Origin: Polyangiaceae bacterium
GTDB lineage: Bacteria; Myxococcota_A; Polyangia; Polyangiales; Polyangiaceae
Direction: 5' to 3'
NCBI GenBank assembly: GCA_013214025.1
Contig: JABSRN010000057.1
Coordinates: 16,773-80,772, forward strand
DNA length: 64,000 nucleotides
Part shown: one piece after another, positions 18,501 to 25,898 of the stretch
Layout of the letters: each line of letters begins with the position of its first letter
How positions within the stretch are numbered: the stretch's first letter is position 1
Position numbers and translations under genes: made by a program
Notes under the pieces: generated by a model
The model's input: only the letters and a program-made list of their open reading frames with translations
The model's database searches: none
Told to the model about the DNA's origin: nothing

Positions 18501-20841
18501 CGGCCACGGTTTGCTGAGGAGTTACGGATAACACCAATTGGCGTTCTAGATTGACCAGGAGATCCACGTGGAGCGCTTCGGACATGTACAGGCCTTCGAG
18601 ACCCCGCAACGCGTCCAGATGGTTCGGTACATCCATGAGCAATCCGGCGTAGCGGTTCATGGCGGCTTCCGCGTCCAAATGTTGTTCTTCGTACTCCGCC
18701 AGCCTTAGGAACAGCGCGACTCGTTTCTCGCCCTTGAGGCCCAAAAGATGTCGCTCCATCAAGTCGATCACGCCCGCGTAGTCTCGTCGCCCTTCTAACA
18801 AGCTGCGCAAGCCTTCGTAGGCGGGAAAATGACCGGGGTCCTCGCGTAGCACCCGCTCGTAGAGGTCGACGGCGATCTGCTCTTCGCCGAGCCGACTGGC
18901 ACTGAGCCGGGCGGCTTCCGCCCGAAGATCGCGAGCGTCGCTCGGGTACACCGAGTACTTCGCGCGGGACATCAGCGTGCTGCAAAGATCCCGCCACTGA
19001 CCGGCCTCCCGATAGATGCCCGCTAGCATCGCTAAGGCGTTGTCATTGCCGGCTTCCTCAAAGAGCACCGACTGAAAACACTGGACGGCCAAATCAGGCC
19101 GGTGAACTCGTTCTAGATAGATCGATCCCATCTGAGCGAGCAGTGCGTTCTTGCGCTCCGTGCTTTGCTCTCCCTCCAGTGCGGTCACGCAGTATCCCAG
19201 CACCTCCGCCCAGGTTTCATCGTGCCGGCCGGCAACACGACTGATCTCTTGCAAGTGCGCAGGCTCAAGCGGGTCCTCGCAAAGCGCGGACGCGAACGCG
19301 ATCAGCGCCTGCGTGTCATCCTCTAGTTCGTCCCGGAGAAGCACGCCCAGACGCGCAAAGGCTCGGCCCCGCTCCTCGGAGCGTGTCGCTTCTTGACCTC
19401 GCTCGACCAACATTTCGATGGCTCGGGTATGATCCCCGAGGCTCCGACAACTCCGGATAAGGGCCGCTTGCACGGCTTCGTCGCTCGGTTCGAGCAACAT
19501 CAGTTTCTCGAAGCACTGGCGCGCGTCGTCATGACGCTCCGCCCGTTCAAATAGGCTCGCTGCATGCATTAGCAGCCGAGACTGGTCTGCTTGCCCGCCG
19601 TCGTTGCCGTCCAACTCTCCCGCAGCGCGGGAAAAGGCGGCAGCGACTCGCCCCGGATCTGCGCCTTGATCGATACCCGATTCCAACACGCCGGCTGCAA
19701 CCGGATCTTCCGGATTGCGCATGAGAGCCGCCACGCGGTTTTCAAATTCCGAATCAGGGAAGATACTTCCCCTCCGTACAGACATCGACACCAGGCTCTC
19801 CATCACGTCCAACAGAGCGTCGCCGTCCGCAGGTCGACCCGCTGGCTCCTTATCGAGCATCTCCAGAACAAATTCGTCCAAGTCTGCGTCGATGGGGGCC
19901 CCTCTGGCCGCAAAGCTCAAGGGCTCAGGATCTGTCGCCGCATGCTCCACCCAACTGGGGCGCTGGGCATCCGACTTGAACATCGGACGCCCGGACACCA
20001 GCTCGTAGAGCAAGGTCCCGAAAGCGTAAACGTCGCTCCGCGATGTGGGCAACTGGCCATGCAGCTGCTCTGGCGCCCCCACGGAGCCCCGCCCTGAGCC
20101 CAAGGCCGCTGTAGTCAGAAAATGGGAACCGGCGCCCACCACTTTCAGCTCTCCCTCTGGCGAATACCAAAGCATCTCGGCCGACAAGGCGCCGTGGCAC
20201 AATTTTGCCTCGTGCAAGGCGCACAAAACCTCCAGCAGGGGCTCCAGCGTCTTCCAGGAATCTCGCAAGCGCAGCGGCGAAGTGTCAGAAATCTCTTGGG
20301 TGCCGTTCTCGCCGGCGAAGGCTTCGTAGGCGACCACCGCGTGGTCTCCGAACCAACCAACGGCACTCAAGGTCGGCAGGTGTTTGTGACTCACTCGCCC
20401 CACCGCCCGCACCGTCGCGAAATAGCGTTCCACACCCGACCGCCGCGCACTCACGTCCGAGCGTAGAACCTGCAGCGAGACAGCCTCTCCGTCCCTCTCG
20501 GCTTCGAACCAAGTGCTCCAGGCATCCACCCCACGCCGTCGCCCCAGTTCATAGGGGCCGAGTTCCGCTCCGGACCGGAGCTCGGCGGTCACGAATCCAC
20601 TGACTCGTACCGCCTGTAAGGGCTCCCGCAGCGCGGGCCTCGCCGCCACGGCGATATCGCAGAGTGCCTCAATGGATTGGGTCGATACGCAGTGCTCAAC
20701 CAGCGCGCTAACGAGAGAGGCCTTGGCATCCCCCGCCGGAAGGTCGGAGGCGTCCACGCCCAGCCCGTCTTGAGCTAGCTTCTCCAGCTCCGAGAGTGAA
20801 AATTGGCGTTCCAGTTCCGCTGTCAGCAAGGCGATCGGCAT
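15577..20841 (-). CDS. Giant pseudokinase-TPR protein with adaptor-like N-terminal domain
   Basis: A 1754-residue protein. Residues ~10-80 (FSLSELEKLAQDGLGVDASDL ... EALCDIAVAARP) resemble small helical adaptor domains of the effector-associated/death-like kind (inference). Residues ~90-345 have a Ser/Thr-kinase outline with GAPEQ and SDVYAFGTLLYELVSGRP, but the catalytic residues are missing: the VAxK Lys is Gln (VSLQVL, ~120), HRD is HGALSAEML (~215) and DFG is GAG (~234). It should therefore be a pseudokinase. Residues ~400-1430 are a long array of TPR-like helical pairs. The last ~260 residues form a globular region seen in my reading as typical of large myxobacterial TPR proteins. Starts with ATG at 20841; monocistronic. 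Likely a cytoplasmic signalling scaffold. No membrane helix is visible. Confidence 0.88.
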   Translation of the reverse strand: MPIALLTAELERQFSLSELEKLAQDGLGVDASDLPAGDAKASLVSALVEHCVSTQSIEALCDIAVAARPALREPLQAVRVSGFVTAELRSGAELGPYELGRRRGVDAWSTWFEAERDGEAVSLQVLRSDVSARRSGVERYFATVRAVGRVSHKHLPTLSAVGWFGDHAVVAYEAFAGENGTQEISDTSPLRLRDSWKTLEPLLEVLCALHEAKLCHGALSAEMLWYSPEGELKVVGAGSHFLTTAALGSGRGSVGAPEQLHGQLPTSRSDVYAFGTLLYELVSGRPMFKSDAQRPSWVEHAATDPEPLSFAARGAPIDADLDEFVLEMLDKEPAGRPADGDALLDVMESLVSMSVRRGSIFPDSEFENRVAALMRNPEDPVAAGVLESGIDQGADPGRVAAAFSRAAGELDGNDGGQADQSRLLMHAASLFERAERHDDARQCFEKLMLLEPSDEAVQAALIRSCRSLGDHTRAIEMLVERGQEATRSEERGRAFARLGVLLRDELEDDTQALIAFASALCEDPLEPAHLQEISRVAGRHDETWAEVLGYCVTALEGEQSTERKNALLAQMGSIYLERVHRPDLAVQCFQSVLFEEAGNDNALAMLAGIYREAGQWRDLCSTLMSRAKYSVYPSDARDLRAEAARLSASRLGEEQIAVDLYERVLREDPGHFPAYEGLRSLLEGRRDYAGVIDLMERHLLGLKGEKRVALFLRLAEYEEQHLDAEAAMNRYAGLLMDVPNHLDALRGLEGLYMSEALHVDLLVNLERQLVLSVTPQQTVAVLGRIAWIHSKEFLNRELASETWERVLEIDPANDEALTELDGHYKELAQPQKLARIRQLRADRAEGTEPRVALLFSLAELYRDDLQYPEAALEVAAAIAKLVPDHAQTLNFIAELTQATGDAEAALDAIDKLAVQADDPQTAASHHLRAAALLEEQGNWGQAVKRYKLALEKRPGEVSTLEAFAAAERASGEPAAAVRIYEQALECESGGRASAILWTQIAEIWVMDLKDPEQAIRSARRALNLDEGNPRAHRLVADLSFEKENFKEAAEHFNNVLQHREALGEEELLQVLARQAEALAASGNAEASERVLDELIELSADNIESQYQTVLLTFERSVPERIMSVTRSFISRFAGKMSRPQKAQALYILGEATRRAGKLALATPSLREAADMNPESVEPLLSLARLYAARNRPEELEPVVERLLGRLAPEKKFDLWIEMAELSAGVSQLSTATKYYLSALAERPGEREVLVRLMELYGQSKDWKELLAVILELVDVVDDHRQQASYLHVASQLASRELGDKQRAMELLNMSLAADPTLEKALREAVKLHKELGDDDALEQLYESQAELALERGDSARALQCLDDLGDLMVSNLRVDRAIDVNEQALALDPSDDTRRALLAELYASDPVRYLSQAVSAQEAVLADDPYRPEAYRDLRRIYAQVDHADATWCVCQALTVIGRADPEEELFFKRHRELSSTQTTARLPRQDWSELITHPDADPQVSEIFALTLPALLASHSKSLRKLGHTDEREIQTEHDGVLVKALTLGAATLGMNLPRMFRNPDSPGGLSLIKGRPPAIVLGAAGLSPGTLSFRASFVAGSHLSYLNGGSFSRYLLASTDARKAWVLAATKFIAPTLPVPPGLEGPIVEALEALRTHLSAQDRDQLARPVNVLLKRGAMIDLDRWVNGIDLTADRAGLLVCGDLQSALAVIREAGDDANSLSPTERRQELLRYSVSHQYLTIRERLRVTISLGTPQ

Positions 20842-21226
20842 CTACACTCCCCGGCCCCGCCGCGGACTCCGCGCGGGCACATACTGTTTGCTAGCCCATC
20901 CAGCAGCCCCCATCAACGGCTCCAACAACCCAGCTAGCTCCCAGCTCCGCTGAATTTCTCGGCCGACGGCAATCGATTTCGGGGAAGGCTGGAATCGGCA
21001 GAACACGCGCAGAGCAACGCGATTCCGGCCAGCGCCCGGGTCGCCTGACAGCCGCGTTTCCGGGGTCCCCAAAGCACATCGGGGGGCGGGCTAACGGGCC
21101 GCAGAGCACTTCGCAGGGAGAGAGTGGCTTCCCGCAGGCGTCTCAACCCTCGCTCCAGCAGCCGCGTGCGAGTTCCGGCCCAGAGCGGTCCCGACGCCGG
21201 AGCTGGCGGTCGGCTATACTGAGGCT
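20842..21226. other. 385-bp gene-free region between divergent genes
   Basis: Lies between the pseudokinase gene (minus) and the VWA lipoprotein (plus), so it must hold both promoters. It is very GC-rich. A short minus-strand reading frame ending at 20842 has no recognisable features and I do not call it. On the plus strand TATACT at 21215-21220 is the best -10-like word. Confidence 0.5.
21215..21220 (+). promoter_or_regulatory. Possible -10 element giving a leaderless VWA-lipoprotein mRNA
   Basis: TATACT differs from the -10 consensus at one position. A transcript starting the usual ~7 nt downstream would begin at about the GTG start codon (21227). The region where a -35 should lie (CCGACG, 21191-21196) matches only the GAC core. 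Evidence is limited to the hexamer and its spacing to the start codon. Confidence 0.3.
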
Positions 21227-22249
21227 GTGGTGCCTTTCCGATTCGTGGGGTCAGCTCTCCTGCTGGCGGCTGCACTCTCCTGTTGCAGTTCTGAGCCTGA
21301 TGTCGGTGGTTCGAAGCTTTTCGGCGCTGGTAGCACCGACGGCAGCACCGCGCGCCCGCCGCCGGCAGACGTACGCAGCTTCGTCGATAGCGAAAGCTCT
21401 ACGCCCACGGGATCCCAGCCCGGCGACGGCTGCACCAAGGTGGACTTCCTGTTCGTGATCGACCGTTCCGGGTCCATGACGGATTTTCAGAACCGACTGA
21501 ACACCGCGTTCCCTGGCTTCATCAATGCCATCCTTGAGCAAGTCCCGGGCACGGGGCACCACATCATGGTCGTGGACTCCGACGGCTGCGAAAACACCGC
21601 TCTACTCGACTGTGCTCCCGACGATGCAATGGCAGATTGTCCGGGTTACCCCGTCGACGAATGTACGGCCGCCGATTATTCCGGCTGCGGCGATCTGCTC
21701 GGCGGCGGAATCGTGCTGGATCCGAGGGGCGACAGCTGCGGCTTTCCCGAGGGGCGCCGCTACCTAACGACCGACGACGAAAATCTCAGCGATATTTTTC
21801 AATGCGTCGCAGCAGTCGGAGCCGACGGCAGTCCCTTTGAGCTCCCTTTCACCTCAATGGTCAAAGCCCTCAGCCCCGAGTTAGTCCAAGCCGGGGGATG
21901 CGCCGAAGGCTTTCTCCGCGACGACGCCCTGCTAGTGGTCACGGTCGTTAGCGACGACGAACCCTTTGCGCTCACCGACGACGATGCGCTCAACGGAGAT
22001 CCGCTCGCTTGGTACGACAGCGTCGTGGCTGCGAAAAACGGCTCCGTCGACGACGTCGTGATGATCGGCTTTGTCCGTACGGGGGCCATCTGTGAAGCGA
22101 GCGCCCTCTTCGTGGAGTTCATTGAGCTCTTTGATGAGCAAGGAGAGCTGGAAGAGGTGTGCGGTCTGGACTACGCCGATGCGTTCGCGAGCGCCGTGGA
22201 ACGAGTCTCCATCGCCTGCGCCAAGTTCGACCCCGCCCGTTTCGAATAG
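21227..22249 (+). CDS. Lipoprotein with von Willebrand factor A domain
   Basis: A 340-residue predicted lipoprotein. Signal MVPFRFVGSALLLAAALSCC with lipobox ALSC, then a ~45-residue Ser/Gly/Pro linker. The VWA domain begins CTKVDFLFVIDRSGSMTDFQNRL (about residues 67-90), giving the MIDAS DxSxS metal-site motif; ALLVVTVVSDDEPFALTDD supplies the later acidic metal-contact region. Eight or more Cys in the middle (CENTALLDCAPDDAMADC..., CTAADYSGCGD) suggest disulfides in an inserted loop. VWA lipoproteins mediate protein-protein contacts at the cell surface. Start is GTG at 21227 (a second GTG follows directly). Convergent with the SMUG1 gene. Confidence 0.87.
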   Translation: MVPFRFVGSALLLAAALSCCSSEPDVGGSKLFGAGSTDGSTARPPPADVRSFVDSESSTPTGSQPGDGCTKVDFLFVIDRSGSMTDFQNRLNTAFPGFINAILEQVPGTGHHIMVVDSDGCENTALLDCAPDDAMADCPGYPVDECTAADYSGCGDLLGGGIVLDPRGDSCGFPEGRRYLTTDDENLSDIFQCVAAVGADGSPFELPFTSMVKALSPELVQAGGCAEGFLRDDALLVVTVVSDDEPFALTDDDALNGDPLAWYDSVVAAKNGSVDDVVMIGFVRTGAICEASALFVEFIELFDEQGELEEVCGLDYADAFASAVERVSIACAKFDPARFE

Positions 22250-22285
22250 CTCTGAGCTTCCAGTCACTATCCACGTCCAGTAATT

Positions 22286-23008
22286 CTATTTGCAAAGTCC
22301 CATCGCGCGAATCTGTAGCGAAGCTTGCGGCGCCCAACCCCGATTGGCGATGGGGCTGGCCGGGCTCGGATGTAGCACCGTGCCGATTTTAACGTCCATG
22401 CCCTCCAGAGCGCTGGCCGCCTTGCCTTCGGCAAACTTACCGATCCCAATGACCCACTCGGGCGACAGCGTTTTGATGACGGACCGAAGATGATGATCGC
22501 AAGCCTCTTGAATAATGCCTTGCTGCTTCTTGTTGAGCTTGTCTGGCGTGCGATTTTTGCCGCTCTCTTCCATGAACACTAGGGGGCAATAGTTGGTGAT
22601 GAATGCCGACTTGAAAAACTTCTCGGGCTTTCCGTAGTGGTCGGAGATCGCTCCCCACACTCGATCACCGCTGATTTCTTTTCGTTCGCAGGCAAAACCC
22701 TGGATGGGACGCTTGGGGTGTTCCAGCTCGGGTTTTGCGACGGGCTTTTCGATGCCCATCCAATCTCGCACCCAGCGGATCGTGCCGAAGGGCACCCCCG
22801 TCTGGGCCATGCCGTAGGGCCCTGGGTTCATGCCTAGGTAAACGACCCGCTTCTTGGACGCACCGTACTTTCGGAGGTACTCGCGGTGAGGTCGGCTGGC
22901 GTACTCCAGCGGGTTGTACACATGAGTCACCGGCGCGACCGGCTGGATCGATTCTAGATCCCGGCACAATTTACGAGCGGCACGCCACAACGTCACATCG
23001 ATTGCCAT
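22286..23008 (-). CDS. SMUG1-type uracil-DNA glycosylase
   Basis: A 240-residue DNA repair glycosylase that removes uracil (and hydroxymethyluracil in animal SMUG1). The active-site motif YLGMNPGPYGMAQTGVPFG (about residues 58-76) is nearly the same as in vertebrate SMUG1, with the water-positioning Asn in NPGP. The second motif HPSPASPIAN (about residues 215-224) matches the HPSPASPxAN loop that enters the DNA minor groove. VYNPLEYA near the N-terminus also fits the family. SMUG1 was first known in animals, but bacterial members of this clade exist. Starts ATG at 23008. Unlinked to other repair genes here. Confidence 0.93.
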   Translation of the reverse strand: MAIDVTLWRAARKLCRDLESIQPVAPVTHVYNPLEYASRPHREYLRKYGASKKRVVYLGMNPGPYGMAQTGVPFGTIRWVRDWMGIEKPVAKPELEHPKRPIQGFACERKEISGDRVWGAISDHYGKPEKFFKSAFITNYCPLVFMEESGKNRTPDKLNKKQQGIIQEACDHHLRSVIKTLSPEWVIGIGKFAEGKAASALEGMDVKIGTVLHPSPASPIANRGWAPQASLQIRAMGLCK

Positions 23009-23114
23009 GCCCCGGTGCTAGCGCCCTGGGCATGGCGAGTCGAACGAATAGTGACCCCTCGCAACCGCTCAGAAGCGATTTCGATAATCGACGCCGGAGG
23101 CCGTAGGTCGAGAC

Positions 23115-24086
23115 TCAGCTCATTGCCGCATCGTCGAGGCGGCGCGACTCCAAATAGAAATCGTAACAGTGGTCGCGGTTCTCATCATCCCCACGCTGGC
23201 GCATGGCAGCGCGCGGGTGTTGATTCAAGTAACCGGAGATGCCGTAGATGTCATTGAAGCCCCATTCGATCGTTTCTCGGAGAGGAACCATCTGCTCCTG
23301 AATGACCTTGTAGATGGGTCGCACATCGAACTTGGGGTTCTTGAGAAAGTTCAGCAGCAGCTCGAGATTGCAGTTGCCTGCACCGCGACCGATCCCGTTC
23401 ACCGTTGCGTCCAATAGATTGACGCCATCGATGATGGCCTGCTGCGTATTGGAGAACGCGAGCTGCTGGTTATTGTGCCCGTGAAAGCCCAACGGTTTGT
23501 TGGGCGCGTACTTCTTGTAGAGCTCCACGTAGGAAGTGACTTGCTCAGAATAGAAGGCGCCGTAGCTGTCCACCAAATAGAGATAATCCAGCTGCGCCAC
23601 TTCGTTGGTTTCCTCAAGGCCTTCTGCCAAATCGCGCTCGATAGCGGCCGAAGGAGCCATGATGTTCAAGGTGGTCTCGTACCCGAGCTCCTTGCAGGTC
23701 TTCACGACATCGATGCCCTTGTTGATGTCGGCCACATAGGAAGCCACACGGATCATGTCGAACGGAGTTTGGTCGATGGGCTTGAGCGCCTTGAGATCGA
23801 TTCTGCCGATGTCAAACATCACGGCGATCTTGGGTCGGTGCTCGCATTCATGGGAGTCGATGACTTCGCGAATCACGTCGTCGTCGCAAAAGTTCCACAC
23901 GCCCCATTTGTCTCGGGGGTAGCTATCACTGTCCGCCAGCTTCTTGCCGATCTCGAAATAATCCACCCCGGAGTCACACGCGGCGGCGTACACGGCCTTC
24001 ACAAAGGTCTCGCTGAACTGATAATTGTTGATCAGCCCACCGTCGCGGATGGTGCAATCTAGGACCTTGATTTCTTTGCGATACAT
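23115..24086 (-). CDS. DRE-TIM aldolase-family protein (HMGL-like)
   Basis: A 323-residue TIM-barrel protein of the DRE-TIM metallolyase group. LDCTIRDGGLINNYQF (about residues 9-24) holds the RD metal/catalytic pair, and GFHGHNNQQLAF (about 200-211) holds the HxH metal ligands; GRGAGNCNLELLL is the family's Asn-bearing segment. The layout is closest to 4-hydroxy-2-oxovalerate aldolase-like proteins whose precise reaction is often unknown. It is not beside an acylating acetaldehyde dehydrogenase, the normal partner in aromatic catabolism, so that pathway is not supported. AGGA about 12 nt upstream of the ATG at 24086. Confidence 0.82.
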   Translation of the reverse strand: MYRKEIKVLDCTIRDGGLINNYQFSETFVKAVYAAACDSGVDYFEIGKKLADSDSYPRDKWGVWNFCDDDVIREVIDSHECEHRPKIAVMFDIGRIDLKALKPIDQTPFDMIRVASYVADINKGIDVVKTCKELGYETTLNIMAPSAAIERDLAEGLEETNEVAQLDYLYLVDSYGAFYSEQVTSYVELYKKYAPNKPLGFHGHNNQQLAFSNTQQAIIDGVNLLDATVNGIGRGAGNCNLELLLNFLKNPKFDVRPIYKVIQEQMVPLRETIEWGFNDIYGISGYLNQHPRAAMRQRGDDENRDHCYDFYLESRRLDDAAMS

Positions 24087-24225
24087 TTACTAATTCCTAC
24101 GACTTTCGCCCCCACTGGCTGCGATGGGCGAGCATGCTACAGCACCTCAAGCTTGCCAAGCCCAAGAGCCGGACTCCGCTGCCGCCCGCCATAGATAAGG
24201 CCGCGGGGCCAGAACCCGTTGAATT

Positions 24226-25569
24226 TTACGGTGTCCGCGGTAGGGACGGAATCTTTCCCTCTGCCAGGCTGGAGCGCGCCGCGTCGAGGCGTTGGGTCAT
24301 TTCTTCCGGTAGCAGCTCCAGCGCGTCCGCGGCTGTCAGCGCGGCGCGGTAACGCTTCTCCGCTTCCGCCGGATCCACCTGAGAAAGGGAGTCGGCCTGC
24401 TTCAGCAGCCGGCTGACCGCCAGCCAGTCTGGGGCTTGGCTCAGCTGAGCTGCCGGAGCTGTAGCGGGCACCTTGGCGGGAGTCGCGACGACGCCTTCCT
24501 TGCCCGTCGAATCTACCTGTGGCTCCGCGGGTCGGGTCGATGGGACTGGACTGATCTGTAATGTGGACTCCACTAGGTAGAGCCCCAGCAGTGCGAGCGC
24601 CATCCCGACGGCTGCGAGAATCGGCAGAGCTCGGGATACAGCGGGGGCGGCGGCAATCGAGTGCTCCAAATTGGGAATCGAGCTAAAACCATCGCTCACA
24701 GCCCGGGCCCGAGGCGACGCAGGCACGGTCTCCAACTGGTTGATCACCGCTGTGGTCGGCGCCGATCGCGATGCCTCATCAATCGCCAATGGACGAGCCG
24801 GCACCGTCGACAATTGGGCGAGCATAGAGACATCGCTCTTGTTCTCGCTCGCGCTCACTGCCCAGCCACAATGGGAAGCCGGAACATTGAAGACAGCGAC
24901 ATGCTCCATGGATTCGTCTGCAATGCGGCGCTCCAAGTAATCGCTTAGGTCGCCCAGCATGACCTGCCTTTTTCCAGCGACGTCCGCACCACCACCGAAG
25001 GCGTCCAGCAATGCTCGACCCAACAGGGAGTGGCGTGGGCGCAGAGCCTCTGGGAAATCCGCTCCGATTTCGATCTCGCGCCACACACCCAGCAGGCTGA
25101 CGTCGGCAGTTTTCGCATAGTCCGCCAACTGACGCCGTAACTCTCTCGGCTCCGCGCCATCCAGACGGGTCGCACAGAGATCCGCCACTAACAGCGAGCG
25201 TGGGCACGTGCAATCGCCGAGAATCTCGAACAGTTTCTCGGCGCTCATGCTGTTGCGCGGCAGCTCGGAAGCTGTCGCGTCCGCACCCGGGAGGTACAAG
25301 TCACCGTCGGCGTCCGGCATCACTTGGCCACTAAAGAAAATTAGACGAAGATCGTCCCGCGAGGAATCGCCCCCAAACTCCAAGAGAGCTCCGCGCAGCT
25401 CCTGGTCGCTTGGATCCAACAGCTCGCGTACGTCCGCAAATCCGCCAATTTGTGGCGCTCGTAGGCACGACGCTAGCTCACGAGCATCGCTATGGGACGT
25501 TCCGAGATTGTCGATCCGCTCGTCTTTATAGTGCGCAGTACCAATGACTAGGGCGACACGCCTTCCCAT
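24226..25569 (-). CDS. Caspase-fold (C14-like) membrane protein, catalytic His missing
   Basis: A 447-residue protein. Residues ~1-230 follow the prokaryotic caspase fold: RRVALVIGTAHYKD, SDARELASCLR, a strand ending LRLIFFSGQV, GDLYLPGADA, and SLLVADLCATR. In active members the strand ends SGHG, which supplies the catalytic His; here it is SGQV (His to Gln, about residue 79). The Cys of the DxC motif is kept (DLC, about residue 130). A transmembrane helix (ILAAVGMALALLGLYLVE, about 316-334) follows a Ser/Ala-rich linker, then a Pro/Ala linker and a short helical, TPR-like tail. Probably a proteolytically inactive binding or scaffold protein. ATG at 25569; an AT-rich stretch upstream (25590-25680) may hold its promoter. 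Confidence 0.82.
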   Translation of the reverse strand: MGRRVALVIGTAHYKDERIDNLGTSHSDARELASCLRAPQIGGFADVRELLDPSDQELRGALLEFGGDSSRDDLRLIFFSGQVMPDADGDLYLPGADATASELPRNSMSAEKLFEILGDCTCPRSLLVADLCATRLDGAEPRELRRQLADYAKTADVSLLGVWREIEIGADFPEALRPRHSLLGRALLDAFGGGADVAGKRQVMLGDLSDYLERRIADESMEHVAVFNVPASHCGWAVSASENKSDVSMLAQLSTVPARPLAIDEASRSAPTTAVINQLETVPASPRARAVSDGFSSIPNLEHSIAAAPAVSRALPILAAVGMALALLGLYLVESTLQISPVPSTRPAEPQVDSTGKEGVVATPAKVPATAPAAQLSQAPDWLAVSRLLKQADSLSQVDPAEAEKRYRAALTAADALELLPEEMTQRLDAARSSLAEGKIPSLPRTP

Positions 25570-25898
25570 CGACAGACCTCAAGTTCCCCCTCAAGTTCAT
25601 TGTTTCCATGATTACCAAAAACCTAAGAATCGATGTTCACACGTTCACTAAATAAAATCGAGACAATGGTCTTCTGATCCGGCGCTTCGTTAACTAGTGC
25701 TCCGCAGGACCTGTGCTGGGCGCGCACCACGATCCGAAGCACGGCAAAGCCGCGCAGCTCTCAGCCGCGCAGCTCTCAGCCGCGCAGCCTCGTGCCGATC
25801 AGTACAGCGGTCCGAACGCCGACGTCGTCGGCCCCGAGGCCCGAAGCTGAGCTTGGGACCGCAGAGCCTGCTGACAGTTTCCCGCCGCTCAGGGAGCT
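25570..25898. other. 329-bp gene-free region with AT-rich stretch and short tandem repeat
   Basis: Between folD (whose stop is at 25899) and the start of the caspase-like gene, both on the minus strand. The part next to the caspase start is markedly AT-richer than its surroundings (25600-25690) and has the 9-bp direct repeat CTCAAGTTC twice; this is the natural place for the caspase promoter, though I find no clean -35/-10 pair. The other part holds the 15-bp repeat at 25748-25788. Confidence 0.5.
25748..25788 (+). repeat. 15-bp tandem repeat, about 2.7 copies
   Basis: AGCCGCGCAGCTCTC occurs twice in tandem, followed by a third partial copy (AGCCGCGCAGC). It lies in the gap downstream of the folD stop. 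No protein-coding role is apparent. Confidence 0.85.

Noticed and set aside
20842..21072. Small minus-strand gene directly upstream of the giant pseudokinase gene
   Set aside because: 76 Arg/Gly/Pro-rich codons without start signal or domain. The adjacency of its stop to the next ATG may be chance.
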